From CADEEN01 sp963840805 (GTDB lineage Bacteria; Pseudomonadota; Gammaproteobacteria; Burkholderiales; Burkholderiaceae_C), in NCBI GenBank assembly GCA_963840805.1, contig CAWJAJ010000011.1, forward strand, positions 62,001 to 126,000: 64,000 nt of DNA, read 5' to 3'. The translations under genes were made by a program, and so were the position numbers. The notes beneath the pieces were generated by a model. The model saw only the letters and a program-made list of their open reading frames with translations, searched no databases and was not told the origin of the DNA. Of this stretch, positions 27,053 through 37,594 are shown piece after piece (the first letter of the stretch is position 1; each line of letters opens with the position of its first letter).

Positions 27053-28157
27053 GGGCGAGTTGCGCATCGGCCTGCTCGTGCGTGACGCGCAGATCGACCG
27101 CATCGGCATCACCTCGACGCGCCCCGATGTGGCGCGGTCGCTGTTGCAGGGCCGCAGCCGCGCCGAAGCGGTGGCCGCGGTGCCGCGGCTGTTCTCGATC
27201 TGCGGGCATTCGCAGGCAGCCGCCAGCGAACTGGCCTGCGCCGCGGCGGCCGGCGAAGCGATGAGCCCCGCCCTGCTCGCGCACAGCGCCGCGTCGGTCG
27301 ATGCCGAGATGGTGCGCGAATACGCCTGGCGTCTGTTGCTCGATGCGCCGCGGTGGGTCGGCGAGAGCCCGACCGATGACGCGATCGCCGCGGCCCGCGC
27401 CTCGCTCGCCTTCCGCGGCCCGGCCGGGGCTGCGTCGCCGGACAGCGATGTAGCCCACGGCATCGCGATCGCGGCCTTCGGCATGTCGGCCGACGAGTGG
27501 CTGGGCCTGCGCTCGTTGCCCGAACTCGACCGCTGGTCCGATGCCGGCCACACCGCGACCGCGCGCTTTGTCCGCCGGCTGCGCGACGACGACGCCGACA
27601 CCGTCCAGGCAAGCCGGCCCGCCGCCGCGACGGCGCTGCTCGACGGCGCGCACCACGCGGGCTGGATCGGCGAGTTGGCCGCCGCGTGCGATGCCGACGC
27701 GGATTTCGCCCGCTTGCCGACCTGGCGCGGTGCGCCGGCCGAGACCGGTGCACTGGCACGGCTGCAGGCCGAGCCGCTGATCGGCGCGTTGCGGCGCCGG
27801 TCGGCGTCACCGCTGCAGGCGCGGTTCGTCGCCCGCCTGCACGAACTGGCATCGCGGCTGGCCGGTCGCAGCAGCGCGGCGGTCGGCGCGATGTCGCTGC
27901 CGTCGGGGGGCGGCATCGCCTGGATCGAGAATGCGCGCGGGCTGTTGGTGCACCTGGTGCGCCTCGAGCAAGACCGGGTGCACTCCTATCGCATCGTCGC
28001 GCCGACCGAATGGAACTTCCACCCGGCCGGGGCCCTGGCTTCTTCGCTGCTGGGGGCACCGGCCGGCGATCTCGAGGCCGTCACGCGCCACACCACCCGA
28101 CTGGTAAATTCCCTCGACCCCTGCGTGGCGTGCCACGTCGAGATCGACAATGCATGA
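27042..28157 (+). CDS. hoxV: HoxV/HupK hydrogenase maturation scaffold
   Basis: A 371-residue protein of the HupK/HoxV family, a catalytically dead relative of the large subunit thought to hold the Fe(CN)2CO intermediate. The C-terminus keeps a vestigial L2 motif, DPCVACHVEIDNA, and there is a single Cys in the N-terminal part (SICGHSQAAASELACA). GTG at 27042 was chosen because it overlaps the hoxT stop and gives GLEGELRIGLLVRD, the usual N-terminus. TEWNFHPAGALASSLLG near residue 325 is characteristic. Its stop overlaps the hypA start. Confidence 0.92.
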   Translation: MGLEGELRIGLLVRDAQIDRIGITSTRPDVARSLLQGRSRAEAVAAVPRLFSICGHSQAAASELACAAAAGEAMSPALLAHSAASVDAEMVREYAWRLLLDAPRWVGESPTDDAIAAARASLAFRGPAGAASPDSDVAHGIAIAAFGMSADEWLGLRSLPELDRWSDAGHTATARFVRRLRDDDADTVQASRPAAATALLDGAHHAGWIGELAAACDADADFARLPTWRGAPAETGALARLQAEPLIGALRRRSASPLQARFVARLHELASRLAGRSSAAVGAMSLPSGGGIAWIENARGLLVHLVRLEQDRVHSYRIVAPTEWNFHPAGALASSLLGAPAGDLEAVTRHTTRLVNSLDPCVACHVEIDNA

Positions 28158-28491
28158 GATGTCCTTGGCCGAAAGCGTGCGCCAGATCGTCGACGAGACC
28201 GCCCGTGCCAACGGCGCCCGTCGCGTCGCCGCGGTGCGGCTGGAAATCGGCAGGCTGGCGCAGGTCGAGGTCGAAGCGATGCGCTTCGCCTTCGAGGTCG
28301 TCAAGCGCGGATCGCTGGCCGACACGGCGCGGCTGGACATCGTCGAGAGCGACGGCACGGCCTGGTGCATGCGCTGCTGCGAGCCGGTGGTCATCGCGCG
28401 GCGCGGCGACGCCTGCCCGAAGTGCGACAGCTACCAGCTCCAGGTCACCGGCGGCGACCGCATGCGGGTGATGGACATCGAGATCGAATGA
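28150..28491 (+). CDS. hypA: nickel metallochaperone HypA
   Basis: A 113-residue HypA. The N-terminal MHEMSLAESV provides the nickel-binding His2, and the zinc site is formed by CMRCCEPVVIARRGDACPKC (residues 75-94). It delivers nickel to the large subunit with HypB. The start overlaps hoxV by 8 bases. hypB follows after 34 bases with GGAGAC upstream of its start. Confidence 0.95.
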   Translation: MHEMSLAESVRQIVDETARANGARRVAAVRLEIGRLAQVEVEAMRFAFEVVKRGSLADTARLDIVESDGTAWCMRCCEPVVIARRGDACPKCDSYQLQVTGGDRMRVMDIEIE

Positions 28492-28525
28492 AGCGGCCGA
28501 CAATCCGACAGAGAGGAGACCGACC

Positions 28526-29474
28526 ATGTGCCTGACCTGCGGTTGCGGAACCGATGAAGTCCATGTCGAGGGCGCGGCGCACGCGCACGTGCACACCCAC
28601 GCCGACGGCACGACCCACAGCCATGCCCACGCGCACGGCGATGCCCACGCGCACACGCACGACCATGCGCACGACCACACGCATGCCCATGATCACGGCC
28701 ACGGCCACGTGCACACGCACGCCGACGGCACCACGCACACGCCATGCGCACACGGCCGATGCGCTGGCCGCAGGCCCGGCCGCGACAACGTCGCGCATGG
28801 TGCAGATCGAGCGCGACATCCTGGCCAGCAACGACGCCATCGCGCGGCGCAACCGCGCCTGGCTCGCCGAGCGCGGCACCTTCGCACTCAATCTCGTCTC
28901 GAGCCCGGGCTCGGGCAAGACGACGCTGCTGGTGCGCACGATCGAGCAGCTCGCCGGGCGCCTGCCGGTCGCGGTGATCGAAGGCGACCAGCAGACCAGC
29001 TTCGACGCCGACCGCATCCGCGCCACCGGCGCGCCGGCGATCCAGATCAACACCGGCAAGGGCTGCCACCTCGACGCCGCGATGGTCGAGACCGCGCTCG
29101 GCCGCCTGCCGCTGGCCGACGGCGCGGTGCTGATGGTCGAGAACGTCGGCAACCTGGTCTGCCCCGCCGGCTTCGACCTCGGCGAGGCGCACAAGGTGGT
29201 CGTGCTGTCGGTGACCGAGGGCGAAGACAAGCCGCTGAAGTACCCCGACATGTTCCACGCCGCGTCGCTGATGCTGCTGAACAAGGTCGACCTGCTGCCG
29301 CACCTCAGCTTCGACGTCGAGCGCTGCCTGGCCAATGCGCGGCGCGTCAACCCGGCGATCGAGATCCTGCAGGTCTCGGCCACCACCGGGCAAGGCATGG
29401 CGGCCTGGCTGGCCTGGATCGAACGCGGTGCGCGCGCCGCGCAACAGCAGCGGGCGCATCACGCGACAAGCTGA
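28526..29474 (+). CDS. hypB: GTPase and nickel-binding protein HypB, one frameshift
   Basis: GTPase that drives nickel insertion. The N-terminal MCLTCGCGTDEVH carries the high-affinity CxxCGC nickel site. A long His-rich stretch follows (residues 15-72, with two THADGTTH repeats), suited to nickel storage. The GTPase core has P-loop SSPGSGKTTL, VIEGDQQTSFDADR, NVGNLVCPAGFDLGE and base motif NKVD. The frame breaks near 28745 at the end of the His-rich region. The shifted frame continues as HAHTADALAAG, so an indel in a repetitive CAC/CGC tract is likely. Confidence 0.93.
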
Positions 29475-29484
29475 ATCGCCCGCG

Positions 29485-31824
29485 ATGCTGGCCCCGGCCG
29501 AGACACCACCGTCGAGCGGCGCGCGATCCGTGTTCGCGGCGTGGTGCAGGGCGTCGGCTTCCGACCGTTCGTGTACCGCCTGGCGCACGAGCTGGGCCTG
29601 GCCGGCTGGGTCTTCAACGATGCCGAAGGCGTGTCGCTCGAAGTCCAGGGCCCCGCGCACGTGCTGGCGCGGTTCGAGCAGCGGCTGAAGACCGACGCAC
29701 CGCCGATGGCCCGCGTCGAGCGCATCCAGGCCACGGCCTGCGTGAGTGTCGATGAAGAACACGGCTTTCGCATCCTCGCCAGCCGCGCCGGACGGATCAC
29801 GACGTCGATCCCGCCCGATGCCGCCACCTGCACCGATTGCCTGGCCGAGCTGTTCGATCCCGCCGACCGGCGCCACCGCTACGCCTTCATCAATTGCACG
29901 CAATGCGGCCCGCGCTACACGCTGACGCGCGCCCTGCCCTACGACCGCGCGCAGACCAGCATGGCCTCGTTCGCGCAATGCCCGAAGTGCCTGCGCGAAT
30001 ACACCGATCCGCTGGACCGGCGCTTCCATGCCGAACCCAACGCCTGCCCGGTATGCGGGCCGGCGCTGGCGTTGGCCGATGCCGAGGGGCGGCCGATCGC
30101 CGGCGACCCGATCGCCGCCACCCTCGACCTGCTGCGCGGCGGCGGCATCGTCGCGATCAAGGGGCTCGGCGGCTTTCATCTGGCGTGCGACGCCCGCAAC
30201 GCCGCCACCGTGGCGCGGCTGCGCGATCGCAAGCAGCGCGAGGAAAAGCCGTTTGCCGTGATGGCCGCCAACCTGGCGTCGGCCGCGCGCTGGGTGCACG
30301 CCAGCGCGGCCGAAGAGGCGCTGCTGCAGTCGGCCGAACGGCCGATCGTGCTGCTGCCGATGCGGCGAGGCGGCAGCGAGCCGCTCACCGGCGTCGCGCC
30401 CGGCCTGAACGTGCTCGGCATGATGCTGCCGTGCACGCCGATCCAGTTTCTGCTGTTCCACGAAGCGGCCGGCCGACCGCCCGGCACGGCGTGGCTGCAG
30501 CAGATGCAGGACCTGCTGCTGGTGATGACCAGCGCCAACCCCGGCGGCGAGCCGCTGGTGATCGGCAACGACGAGGCGATGGCACGGCTGCAGGGCATCG
30601 CCGATGCGCTGCTGCGGCACGACCGCGACATCGTCGCCCGTTGCGACGACAGCGTGCTGCGCCAATCGGCGACCGGTGCCCGGCAGTTCGTGCGGCGGGC
30701 GCGCGGCTACACGCCGCGGCCGATCCCGCTGCCGCGCGCGGGCCCGTCGGTGCTGGCCACCGGCGCGTGGCTGAAGAACACGATCTGCATCACGCGCGGC
30801 GACGAGGCCTTCCTGTCGCCGCACGTCGGCGACCTCGACAACGCGGCCACCTGCGACGCGCTGGTCGAGATGGCCGATCACCTGTGCGCCGTGCTCGACG
30901 TGAAGCCGCAGGCGGTCGCGCACGACCGGCATCCCGATTTCTTCAGCACGCGCTTCGCACTCGAGCTCGCCGACGCGCGCCGCCTGCCGGCATATGCCGT
31001 GCAACACCACCATGCCCACATCGCGGCGATCGCCGCCGAGCACGGCATCGACGGCCCGCTGCTCGGCCTGGCGCTCGACGGCATCGGCCTCGGCGACGAC
31101 GGCGCCGCGTGGGGCGGCGAGCTGTTGCGCGTCGACGGTGCCGCCTTCGAGCGCCTCGGCCACCTGGCGCCGCTCGCGATGCCGGGCGGCGACGCGGCGG
31201 CGCGCGAACCCTGGCGCATGGCTGCCGCCGCGCTGCAGCGCATCGGCCGTGGCGCGCAGATCGCCGCGCGTTTCAGCGGCCGCCCCGCGGCGGCGGCGGT
31301 GGCCCAGATGCTGGACCGCGAGCCTGCGCTGCCCGCCCACCACCAGCATGGGGCGCTGGTTCGACGCCGCTGCCGGACTGCTCGGCGTGCGTGCCACCAG
31401 CGCCTACGAAGGCCAGGCGCCGATGCTGCTCGAAGCGCTGGCCGCCGCCGGTGCGCCGCTGGCCGGCGACGCCGCGTTGAGCGCCTGGGTGCGCCTCGGA
31501 CCCGACGCCGTGCTCGATCCGACGCCGCTGATCGCGCACCTGGCCGATGAAGCCGATGCGCAACGCGGTGCGGCGCTGTTTCACCACGCGATGGCCGACG
31601 GCCTTGCCCGCTGGGTCGCGCAGGCCGCAGAATCCACCGGGCTGCGCACCGTCGCGCTCGGCGGCGGCTGCTTCCTCAATGCGCTGCTGACGGCGCAATT
31701 GGTGGCGCGGTTGACTGCCCGCGGCGTGCGCGTGCTCGAAGCCCGCCAGGCCCCGCCCAACGACGGCGGCATCGCGCTCGGCCAGGCCTGGGTGGCGATG
31801 TGCAGCATGAACCAGGGAGCCTGA
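29485..31824 (+). CDS. hypF: carbamoyltransferase HypF, frameshifted
   Basis: Makes the cyanide ligands of the NiFe site from carbamoyl phosphate. In order it has an acylphosphatase domain (VQGVGFRPFVYRLAHELGL), two zinc fingers (CTDC with CTQC, and CPKC with CPVC), a YrdC-like domain (GGIVAIKGLGGFHLACDARN) and a Kae1-like carbamoyltransferase domain (VQHHHAHIAAIAAEHG, ALGGGCFLNALLT). The frame breaks near 31350. The good N-terminal sequence RRAIRVRGVVQGVGF has no start codon in its own frame, but ATG 29485 lies just upstream in a neighbouring frame. A second indel near 29500-29530 is therefore likely. hypC follows after 3 bases. Confidence 0.92.
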
Positions 31825-31827
31825 ACG

Positions 31828-32070
31828 ATGTGTCTTGCGATTCCGGTGCGGGTGGTCGAACTGCGCGGCGACGCAACGGCGCTGGTCGACCTGGACGGCA
31901 TCCGCAAGGAGATCTCGCTGGCGCTCGTCGACGGCGTGCAGGTCGGCGACTACGTGATCCTGCATGTCGGCTACGCGCTCTCGAGGCTCGACCCCGAGGA
32001 AGCCGAGCGCACGCTGGCGCTGTTCGCCGAGCTGCCCAAGGCGGGCGCAGCGGCGCAGACGCATGACGGC
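31828..32070 (+). CDS. hypC: hydrogenase chaperone HypC, open into hypD
   Basis: HypC begins MCLAIPVRVVELRGDAT with the essential Cys2, followed by YVILHVGYALSRLDPEEAER and a helical end. It shuttles the Fe(CN)2CO unit from HypD to the large subunit. No stop codon occurs in frame before the hypD start at 32071; the sequence reads directly through AQTHDG into MKYIDEF. A one-base shift would place TGA at 32064-32066, which is where a normal HypC would end. Given the many indels nearby, an artefactual fusion is more likely than a real one. Confidence 0.88.
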
Positions 32071-33263
32071 ATGAAGTACATCGACGAATTCCGCGACGGC
32101 GCGCTGGCGCGCAACATCGCCGCGGCCATCGCCGCCGAAGCCGACCCCGGCCGCCGCTACAACCTGATGGAGTTCTGCGGCGGCCACACGCACGCGATCT
32201 CGCGCTACGGCGTGGCCGACCTGCTGCCGCCGCCGGTGCGCATGATCCACGGGCCGGGCTGCCCGGTGTGCGTGCTGCCGATCGGCCGCGTCGATCTGGC
32301 GATCGGGCTGGCGCTCGAGCAGAAGGTGATCCTCTGCCACCTACGGCGACTGCCTGCGCGTGCCGGCGTCGAACAGCCTGTCGCTGCTGAAGGCCAAGGC
32401 GCGCGGCGGCGACGTGCGCATGGTCTATTCGCCGGCCGATGCGCTGAAGATCGCGCAGGCGCACCCGGATCGCGAGGTGGTGTTCTTCGCCATCGGCTTC
32501 GAGACCACCACGCCGCCGACCGCGCTGGTCATCAAGGACGCGGCGCGCGCTGGGCCTGGCCAACTTCAGCGTCGCTGTGCAACCACGTGCTGACGCCCGC
32601 GGCGATCACCAACATCCTCGAGTCGCCCGAGGTGCGCCAGCTCGGCACGCTGCCGCTCGACGGCTTCATCGGCCCGGCGCATGTGTCGACGATCATCGGC
32701 AGCCGGCCCTTACGAGTTCTTCGCCGAGGAGTACCGCAAGCCGGTGGTGATCGCCGGCTTCGAGCCGCTCGACGTGATGCAGGCGATCCTGATGCTGGTG
32801 CGCCAGATCAACGACGGCCGCGCCGAGGTCGAGAACGAATTCACCCGCGCCGTCACGCGCGAGGGCAACCTGAAGGCGCAGGCGCTGGTGTCCGAGGTGT
32901 TCGAGCTGCGGCGCTCGTTCGAGTGGCGCGGCCTGGGCGAGGTGCCGTACAGCGCGCTGCGCATCCGCGAGGCCTTCGCCGCGCTTCGACGCCGAGCGGC
33001 GCTTCGCGCTCGAGACGCAATCGGTCGCCGACAACAAGGCCTGCGAGTGCGGCGCGATCCTGCGCGGCGTGAAGCAGCCGACGCGACTGCAAGGTCTTCG
33101 GCACGCGTGTGCACGCCGGAGAACCCGATCGGCTCGTGCATGGTGTCGTCCGAAGGCGCCTGCGCGGCGCACTACAGCTACGGCCGCTTCAAGGACGCGA
33201 CGATCGTCGTCGCAAGCAACGCCGGCTGCGACGGTTGGCCCGGGCTTGTCGCAAATCAATTAG
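32071..33263 (+). CDS. hypD: HypD, Fe(CN)2CO assembly scaffold, many frameshifts
   Basis: Iron-sulfur scaffold on which CN and CO are added to iron. Conserved HypD blocks are MKYIDEFRDG, LMEFCGGHTHAISRYG, MIHGPGCPVCVLPIGRVD, EVVFFAIGFETTTPPTAL, CNHVLTPAAITNILESPEVR, DGFIGPAHVSTIIGS and CTPENPIGSCMVSSEGACAA. They occur in order but in alternating frames, with at least six shifts (about 32340, 32550, 32568, 32708, 32985 and 33085-33108). Full motif conservation argues for sequencing indels. The 3' end is uncertain: the last match is HYSYGRFKD near 33195, and the first stop after it depends on the frame. Confidence 0.85.
33246..33259. promoter_or_regulatory. FNR/ANR-like box upstream of the c-b cytochrome
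   Basis: TTGTCGCAAATCAA matches TTGAY-N4-RTCAA except for one T in the left half-site. It is centred about 108 bases before the ATG at 33361. It may give the inserted cytochrome gene its own promoter inside the hydrogenase operon. Confidence 0.4.
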
Positions 33264-33360
33264 CGGCCGGCATCGTCCGCCAGAATCGGCAGCACCCGAC
33301 CGGACTGTGCGGACGGCACTTGCTGCCTGCGGTTCCGGGCCGGCCGATGGAGTCATCGCG

Positions 33361-35471
33361 ATGAGGCGCAGGCAATCCGGATCGATCGTGCAGTCGCTGG
33401 CCGCGGGCCTGCACAGGGCCGCGGCCACCGCGCTGGTGGTCCTGCTGGCATGTGCGGCTCCTGTGGCGCCGGCCGCCGCCGCAGCGCCAGCGGCAGCGCA
33501 GCAGCCTCGGCGCCGACGCTGAAGGAAAAGTGCCTCGGCTGCCACGACGACGCCACGATGAAGGCCGAGGACGGCAAGTCGGTCGCCGTGCTGGCCGGCG
33601 AGTTCGCCCGCTCGGCGCACCGCAAGCTCGATTGCGCCGACGTGCCACGAAGCGGCGCTCAGCGTCAAGCACCCGGCCAACCCGCTCGGCGCGGTCAAGC
33701 CGCAGGTCTGCCAGGACTGCCACGCCGACGAGTTCAAGGCCATCGCCGGCAGCATCCACGGCCGCCGCGCCAGCGGCGACAAGGCGATCAAGGATTGCAG
33801 CGGCTGCCACGACAGCCTGCACCGGGTGCTGCAGGAGCGGCGACCCGGCGTCGTCGCTGTCACCGGTCAACCAGATCAAGACCTGCGGCGGCTGCCACGA
33901 AGACGATGATGGCGAACTACGAGCGCAGCGAACATGCGCGCGCGTTGCTGAAGATGGGCCTGACGGAGGCCGCGCCATCGTGCTCGAGCTGCCACGGCAA
34001 GCACGACGTGCATCCCAAGACCGATGCGGCCTCCGACCACCAACCACGCCAACATCCCCGACCACCTGCGGCAACTGCCACAAGGGCATCCTGCGCGAGT
34101 GGCAGGACAGCGCGCACGGCGCGTTGTGGAAGACCGCCAACGGCGGCAAGAAGACCGACCGAAGCGCCGGTGTGCTCGACCTGCCACGAGGCGCATGCGA
34201 TCAAGGATCCCAACGCCGCCGCCACGCGCCACCTGATGTCCGATGGCTGCGGCAATTGCCACGACAAGGTGATTGCCTCGTTCCAGGACAGCTTCCACGG
34301 CAAGGCGACGTCGCTGAACAACGCCAAGGCCGCGGCCTGTGCCGATTGCCACACGCCGCACCACAACCTGCCGGCGTCCGACCCGCGCTCGAGCATCCAC
34401 CCGGCCAACCTGGCCAAGACCTGCGGCGCGTGCCACGCCAACGTGAACGCGTCGTTCCTGACCTTCGATCCGCACGCCAACCCGACGGACCCGAAACGCA
34501 ATTTCTACGTCTACCTGATCTGGCTCGGCATGACGGGCCTGCTGCTCGGCGTGTTCGGCTTCTTCGGCCTGCACGACCTGCTGTGGCTGCAGCGCGCCCT
34601 CGTCGGCAAGCTGCGCGGCGAGTTCGGCGCCGCGCACGCACAAGACGGGCCCGCACGTGCGCCGCTTCAGCAGCATGCAGATCGCCACGCACGTGACCAT
34701 CGTGACGAGCTTCCTGCTGCTGGCCGCCACCGGGCTGCCGCTGAAGTTCGCCGAGGCCCCGTGGGCGCCCGGCCTGATGACGCTGCTCGGCGGCGCCGCA
34801 GACGGCCGGCGTCCTGCACCGCCTCGCCGCGATCGTGACCTTCGGCTACTTCGCCTGGCACCTCGGCGCCCTGGCCTACGCCTGGGTGGTGGACAAGCAG
34901 CGCGGCTTCTTCTGGGGCCCGCGCTCGATGGTGCCGCAGCCGCGCGACCTGCTCGACCTGTGGGCGATGACGAAGTACTTCCTCTACATCGGGCCGCGGC
35001 CGAAGTTCGACCGCTTCACGTACTGGGAGAAGTTCGACTACATGGGCGTGTTCTGGGGCGTCGCGGTGATCGGCATCTCCGGCCTGGTGCTGTGGCTGCC
35101 GACGCTCGCCACCACGTTCCTGCCGGGCTGGGCGCTGAACGCCGCCTACGTGATCCACAGCGACGAGGCGCTGCTGGCCACCGGCTTCATCTTCCTGTTC
35201 CACTTCTTCCACACGCACCTGCGGCCGGAGGCGTTCCCGATGGACACGGTCGTCTTCACCGGGCGCATGCCGCTGGAGGCCTTCAAGGAAGAGCGGCCGC
35301 TCGAGTACGAACGGCTGGTGGCGCAGGGCAAGCTCGAAGAGCTGATGGCACCGGCGCCGACCGCGGCCGAGCGCTTGCGGGCCTACGTCTTCGGCTTCAC
35401 CACGCTGACCGATCGGCATCGTGCTGGCGGTGTTCATCTTCTGGGCGCTGCTGGGCGGCTTGCTGCACTGA
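33361..35471 (+). CDS. multihaem cytochrome c (11 CxxCH) fused to a cytochrome b561-like membrane domain, frameshifted
   Basis: A protein of about 700 residues. A signal peptide (AAATALVVLLACAAPVAPAA) leads into a periplasmic domain with eleven CxxCH motifs: CLGCH, CADCH (split by an indel near 33640), CQDCH, CSGCH, CGGCH, CSSCH, CGNCH, CSTCH, CGNCH, CADCH and CGACH. A membrane domain follows (YLIWLGMTGLLLGVFGFFGL, THVTIVTSFLLLAATGLPL, FGYFAWHLGALAYAWVV, FIFLFHFFHTHLRPEAFPMD) with His residues suited to haem b. Such a protein could pass electrons between the quinone pool and periplasmic cytochromes. At least seven frameshifts are present. It sits between hypD and hypE on the operon strand. 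Confidence 0.82.
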
Positions 35472-35496
35472 TACCCAGTCGCAATCAATCGCATAC

Positions 35497-35522
35497 GAGA
35501 GGCCGTCTCGAGACGGCCTCTC
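35497..35522. terminator. 26-bp perfect palindrome after the c-b cytochrome
   Basis: The segment centred on CCGTCTCGAGACGG is a perfect 26-bp palindrome starting 25 bases after the cytochrome stop. It lacks a T run on either side, so it is either a weak bidirectional terminator between two convergent cytochrome genes or a protein-binding site. Confidence 0.5.
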
Positions 35523-35565
35523 TGCAACCCTCGCTGTCTGCTTTGCGTGCGCACATCGGCGCGAG

Positions 35566-35798
35566 CAAAGGCGCGGGCGCACAGCCGGCAGCGCTTCGTT
35601 GCTGGCCCTCGCTGCGCGAGGGTTCCCTGCGATGCTCGGTCTCGCGGCCCCGTCGCGTAACTCGCTACGCTCACTGCGTTCGCTGCACTCGGACAGACGC
35701 GACGAGTCAGCTCACGAAGCGCGCTGCGCGCGCGGCCGCAAGCCCTGCGCTTCTCGGCGGCGCAAAGGCGCGCTGCCGGCTGCCCGCCCGCGCCTTTG
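35566..35798. repeat. 233-bp hairpin element (copy 3, different arms)
   Basis: The ends at 35566-35594 and 35770-35798 pair over 29 bp with two mismatches. The arms begin CAAAGGCGCGGGCG and differ from those of copies 1 and 2. The core (CTCGCTACGCTCACTGCGTT) is shared with them. The surrounding gap 35472-35998 contains only this element and the palindrome at 35497; I see no gene in it. Confidence 0.8.
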
Positions 35799-35998
35799 CC
35801 GATGCACCGGGGCGTTCGATGCGGGCCTGCTGCCCAGCCGCGATGCGCTGAACCCACCCGAGAGCGTATGCATGCGGACAGATGCAAGGGGCCGATTCGG
35901 AACGCGGCGGCCTGTCGCATTCCTTGGCGATCTAACGCAAGTCCGTATGACCGGCCGTCGAGTTTCGCCCCGTGCCGACGTCGTCTACGCGGGCTCGT

Positions 35999-37383
35999 TC
36001 AGCCTTTCTTGGGGGCCATGAAAGCCGCCTTCTTCGGCGGCTCGGCCGACAGGTCCAGGCCCGGCCACTCGCGGCCATGGCAGGCCGGGTTGGAGCAGAA
36101 GCCCCCGCCCTGCTTGCCGCGCTTGAGCGGTGTGCCGTGGCAGGCCTCGCACTCGGGCCCGACATCGTCGGCATGCGTGCGCATGAAGTTGGCGCGCTGG
36201 TGGCTCTCAGGCTGCTTTTCGCCTGCCTTCTCGGGCAGCAGGGACGCCACGCTGCCCTTGCCGTTTTCGCGCGTCACCTCGGGCAAGCGCATGGCACAGC
36301 GTGCACTGCAGGCGGATGACCTCGCCCTTGTCGTTGAAGTGCTTGCCGTCGTGGCAGCGGAAGCAGCCGGGCGTGTCGGCGTGCCCCGTGTGGTTGGGGA
36401 AGCGACTTCCACGAGAAGTCCTTCTCCTGGAAGGACGCGGCCAGCAGGATCTCGCGCATCGCCGTGTTGAACTTCTGCTCCGCCGGCTTGAACTCGGCCG
36501 ACGTGCCGGCCTTGCCGGCCGCCTCGGCGAGCAAGGCGTCGACCTTCGCCTCGCGGGCCTTGGTCTCGCCGGTGATCTCGCGGCAGTTTGTCGATCAGGG
36601 CCACGGCGCGCGCCTTGGCGTCGGGCAGCTTGCGGTCGATCTTGCCGGTGCGGATGGCCTCGTCGACCACCGTCGCCGGGTTGGTGAACGGATGGCCGAC
36701 CTCGTTGTGGCAGTCGTAGCAGGCCATCGGCCGCGCCGGCAGCGCCGCGATCTGCTGCGCGCGTGAGCTTGGTTTCGGCGTCGGTGTAGGCGACCTTGGT
36801 GCCGTCGGCCTTGACCACTTCGACCCACGGAATCTCGCGCCGCTGCGGGTCGGGCGAGACGAAGCGCACCTCGTTCTGGATGTGCCAGTGGATGCCCTTG
36901 GTGTAGCCCGTGCGGACGGCATCCATGCCGGTGTGCAGGACGATCTTGGTGCGCGATTCGCTGCTCTGCGGGGTCGGTGCCGTACTGCACCTTCACGGCG
37001 ACGCTGTCGTGGTGTTCGACGGCGGGGTAGTGGCAACTCTCGCAGGCCTCGCGCGAGGGCCGCAGCGTGCCGGAAGTGATCGGGCGCTCGTAGCCGACGA
37101 TCATGCCCCACAGCTCCTTCGCGTGCGTGGGCTTGAGCGCCATCAGGTGCAGCGTGGAGTTGCGGCCCATGTGGCACTCGACGCAGTTCACGCGAGCGTG
37201 CGCGCCCTGCTTGTGGGCGGCGATCTCCTCGGGGTGCACGCCGTGGCACATCGCCGCGCAGAACGCGTTGCTGTTGCTGTACTCCCATCCCGCGATGCCC
37301 GCCGCACCCAGCAGGGCAACCCCGATGACCGCCACCGCGATCGTCCCCACCGCCAGGTTCCAGCTGCCAATTCGGATTTTCAT
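35999..37383 (-). CDS. NapC/NirT-type multihaem cytochrome c, frameshifted
   Basis: A membrane-anchored cytochrome of about 460 residues. One N-terminal helix (NLAVGTIAVAVIGVALLGAA) stays uncleaved, as in NapC/NirT quinol dehydrogenases. Eight haem-binding motifs follow: an expanded CAAMCH, then CVECH, CESCH, CYDCH, CFRCH, CTLCH, CEACH and an expanded CSNPACH. The first three, with HPEEIAAHKQGAHARVNCVECH, resemble NapC; the C-terminal haems are extra. It would take electrons from quinol and hand them to periplasmic carriers. At least five shifts occur (about 36960, 36768, 36586, 36410 and 36295). It runs against the hydrogenase operon and is divergent from hypE. Confidence 0.82.
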
Positions 37384-37594
37384 GTTTGCCTGCTCTTCCT
37401 CTTGTGGCCTCGTCGCATTGTCCTACACCGGTGCAGACCGTCACTGGTGAAGCGCATCGATCGCCGCGCAACCTCGAGGTCGATTCTCGCCACGAACGCC
37501 GGAATGCTCAAGCTGGAGCGGAGACGACTGCGGGTTTTGCACTACGACGGATGGCTGAAGAACATCTCTGGCAGGCTTGTAGGATGATTCGCAC

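Noticed and set aside
31828..33072. A true HypC-HypD fusion protein
   Set aside because: A single indel would restore a normal HypC stop, and hypD itself has at least six frame changes.
35497..35522. The 26-bp palindrome as an attachment or recombination site
   Set aside because: There is no integrase, no second copy and no flanking duplication. Its place after a stop codon fits a transcript-end structure better.
33361..37383. Programmed frameshifting in the multihaem genes
   Set aside because: Shifts are too many, go in different directions, lack slippery heptamers and also affect housekeeping genes. Sequencing error is simpler.
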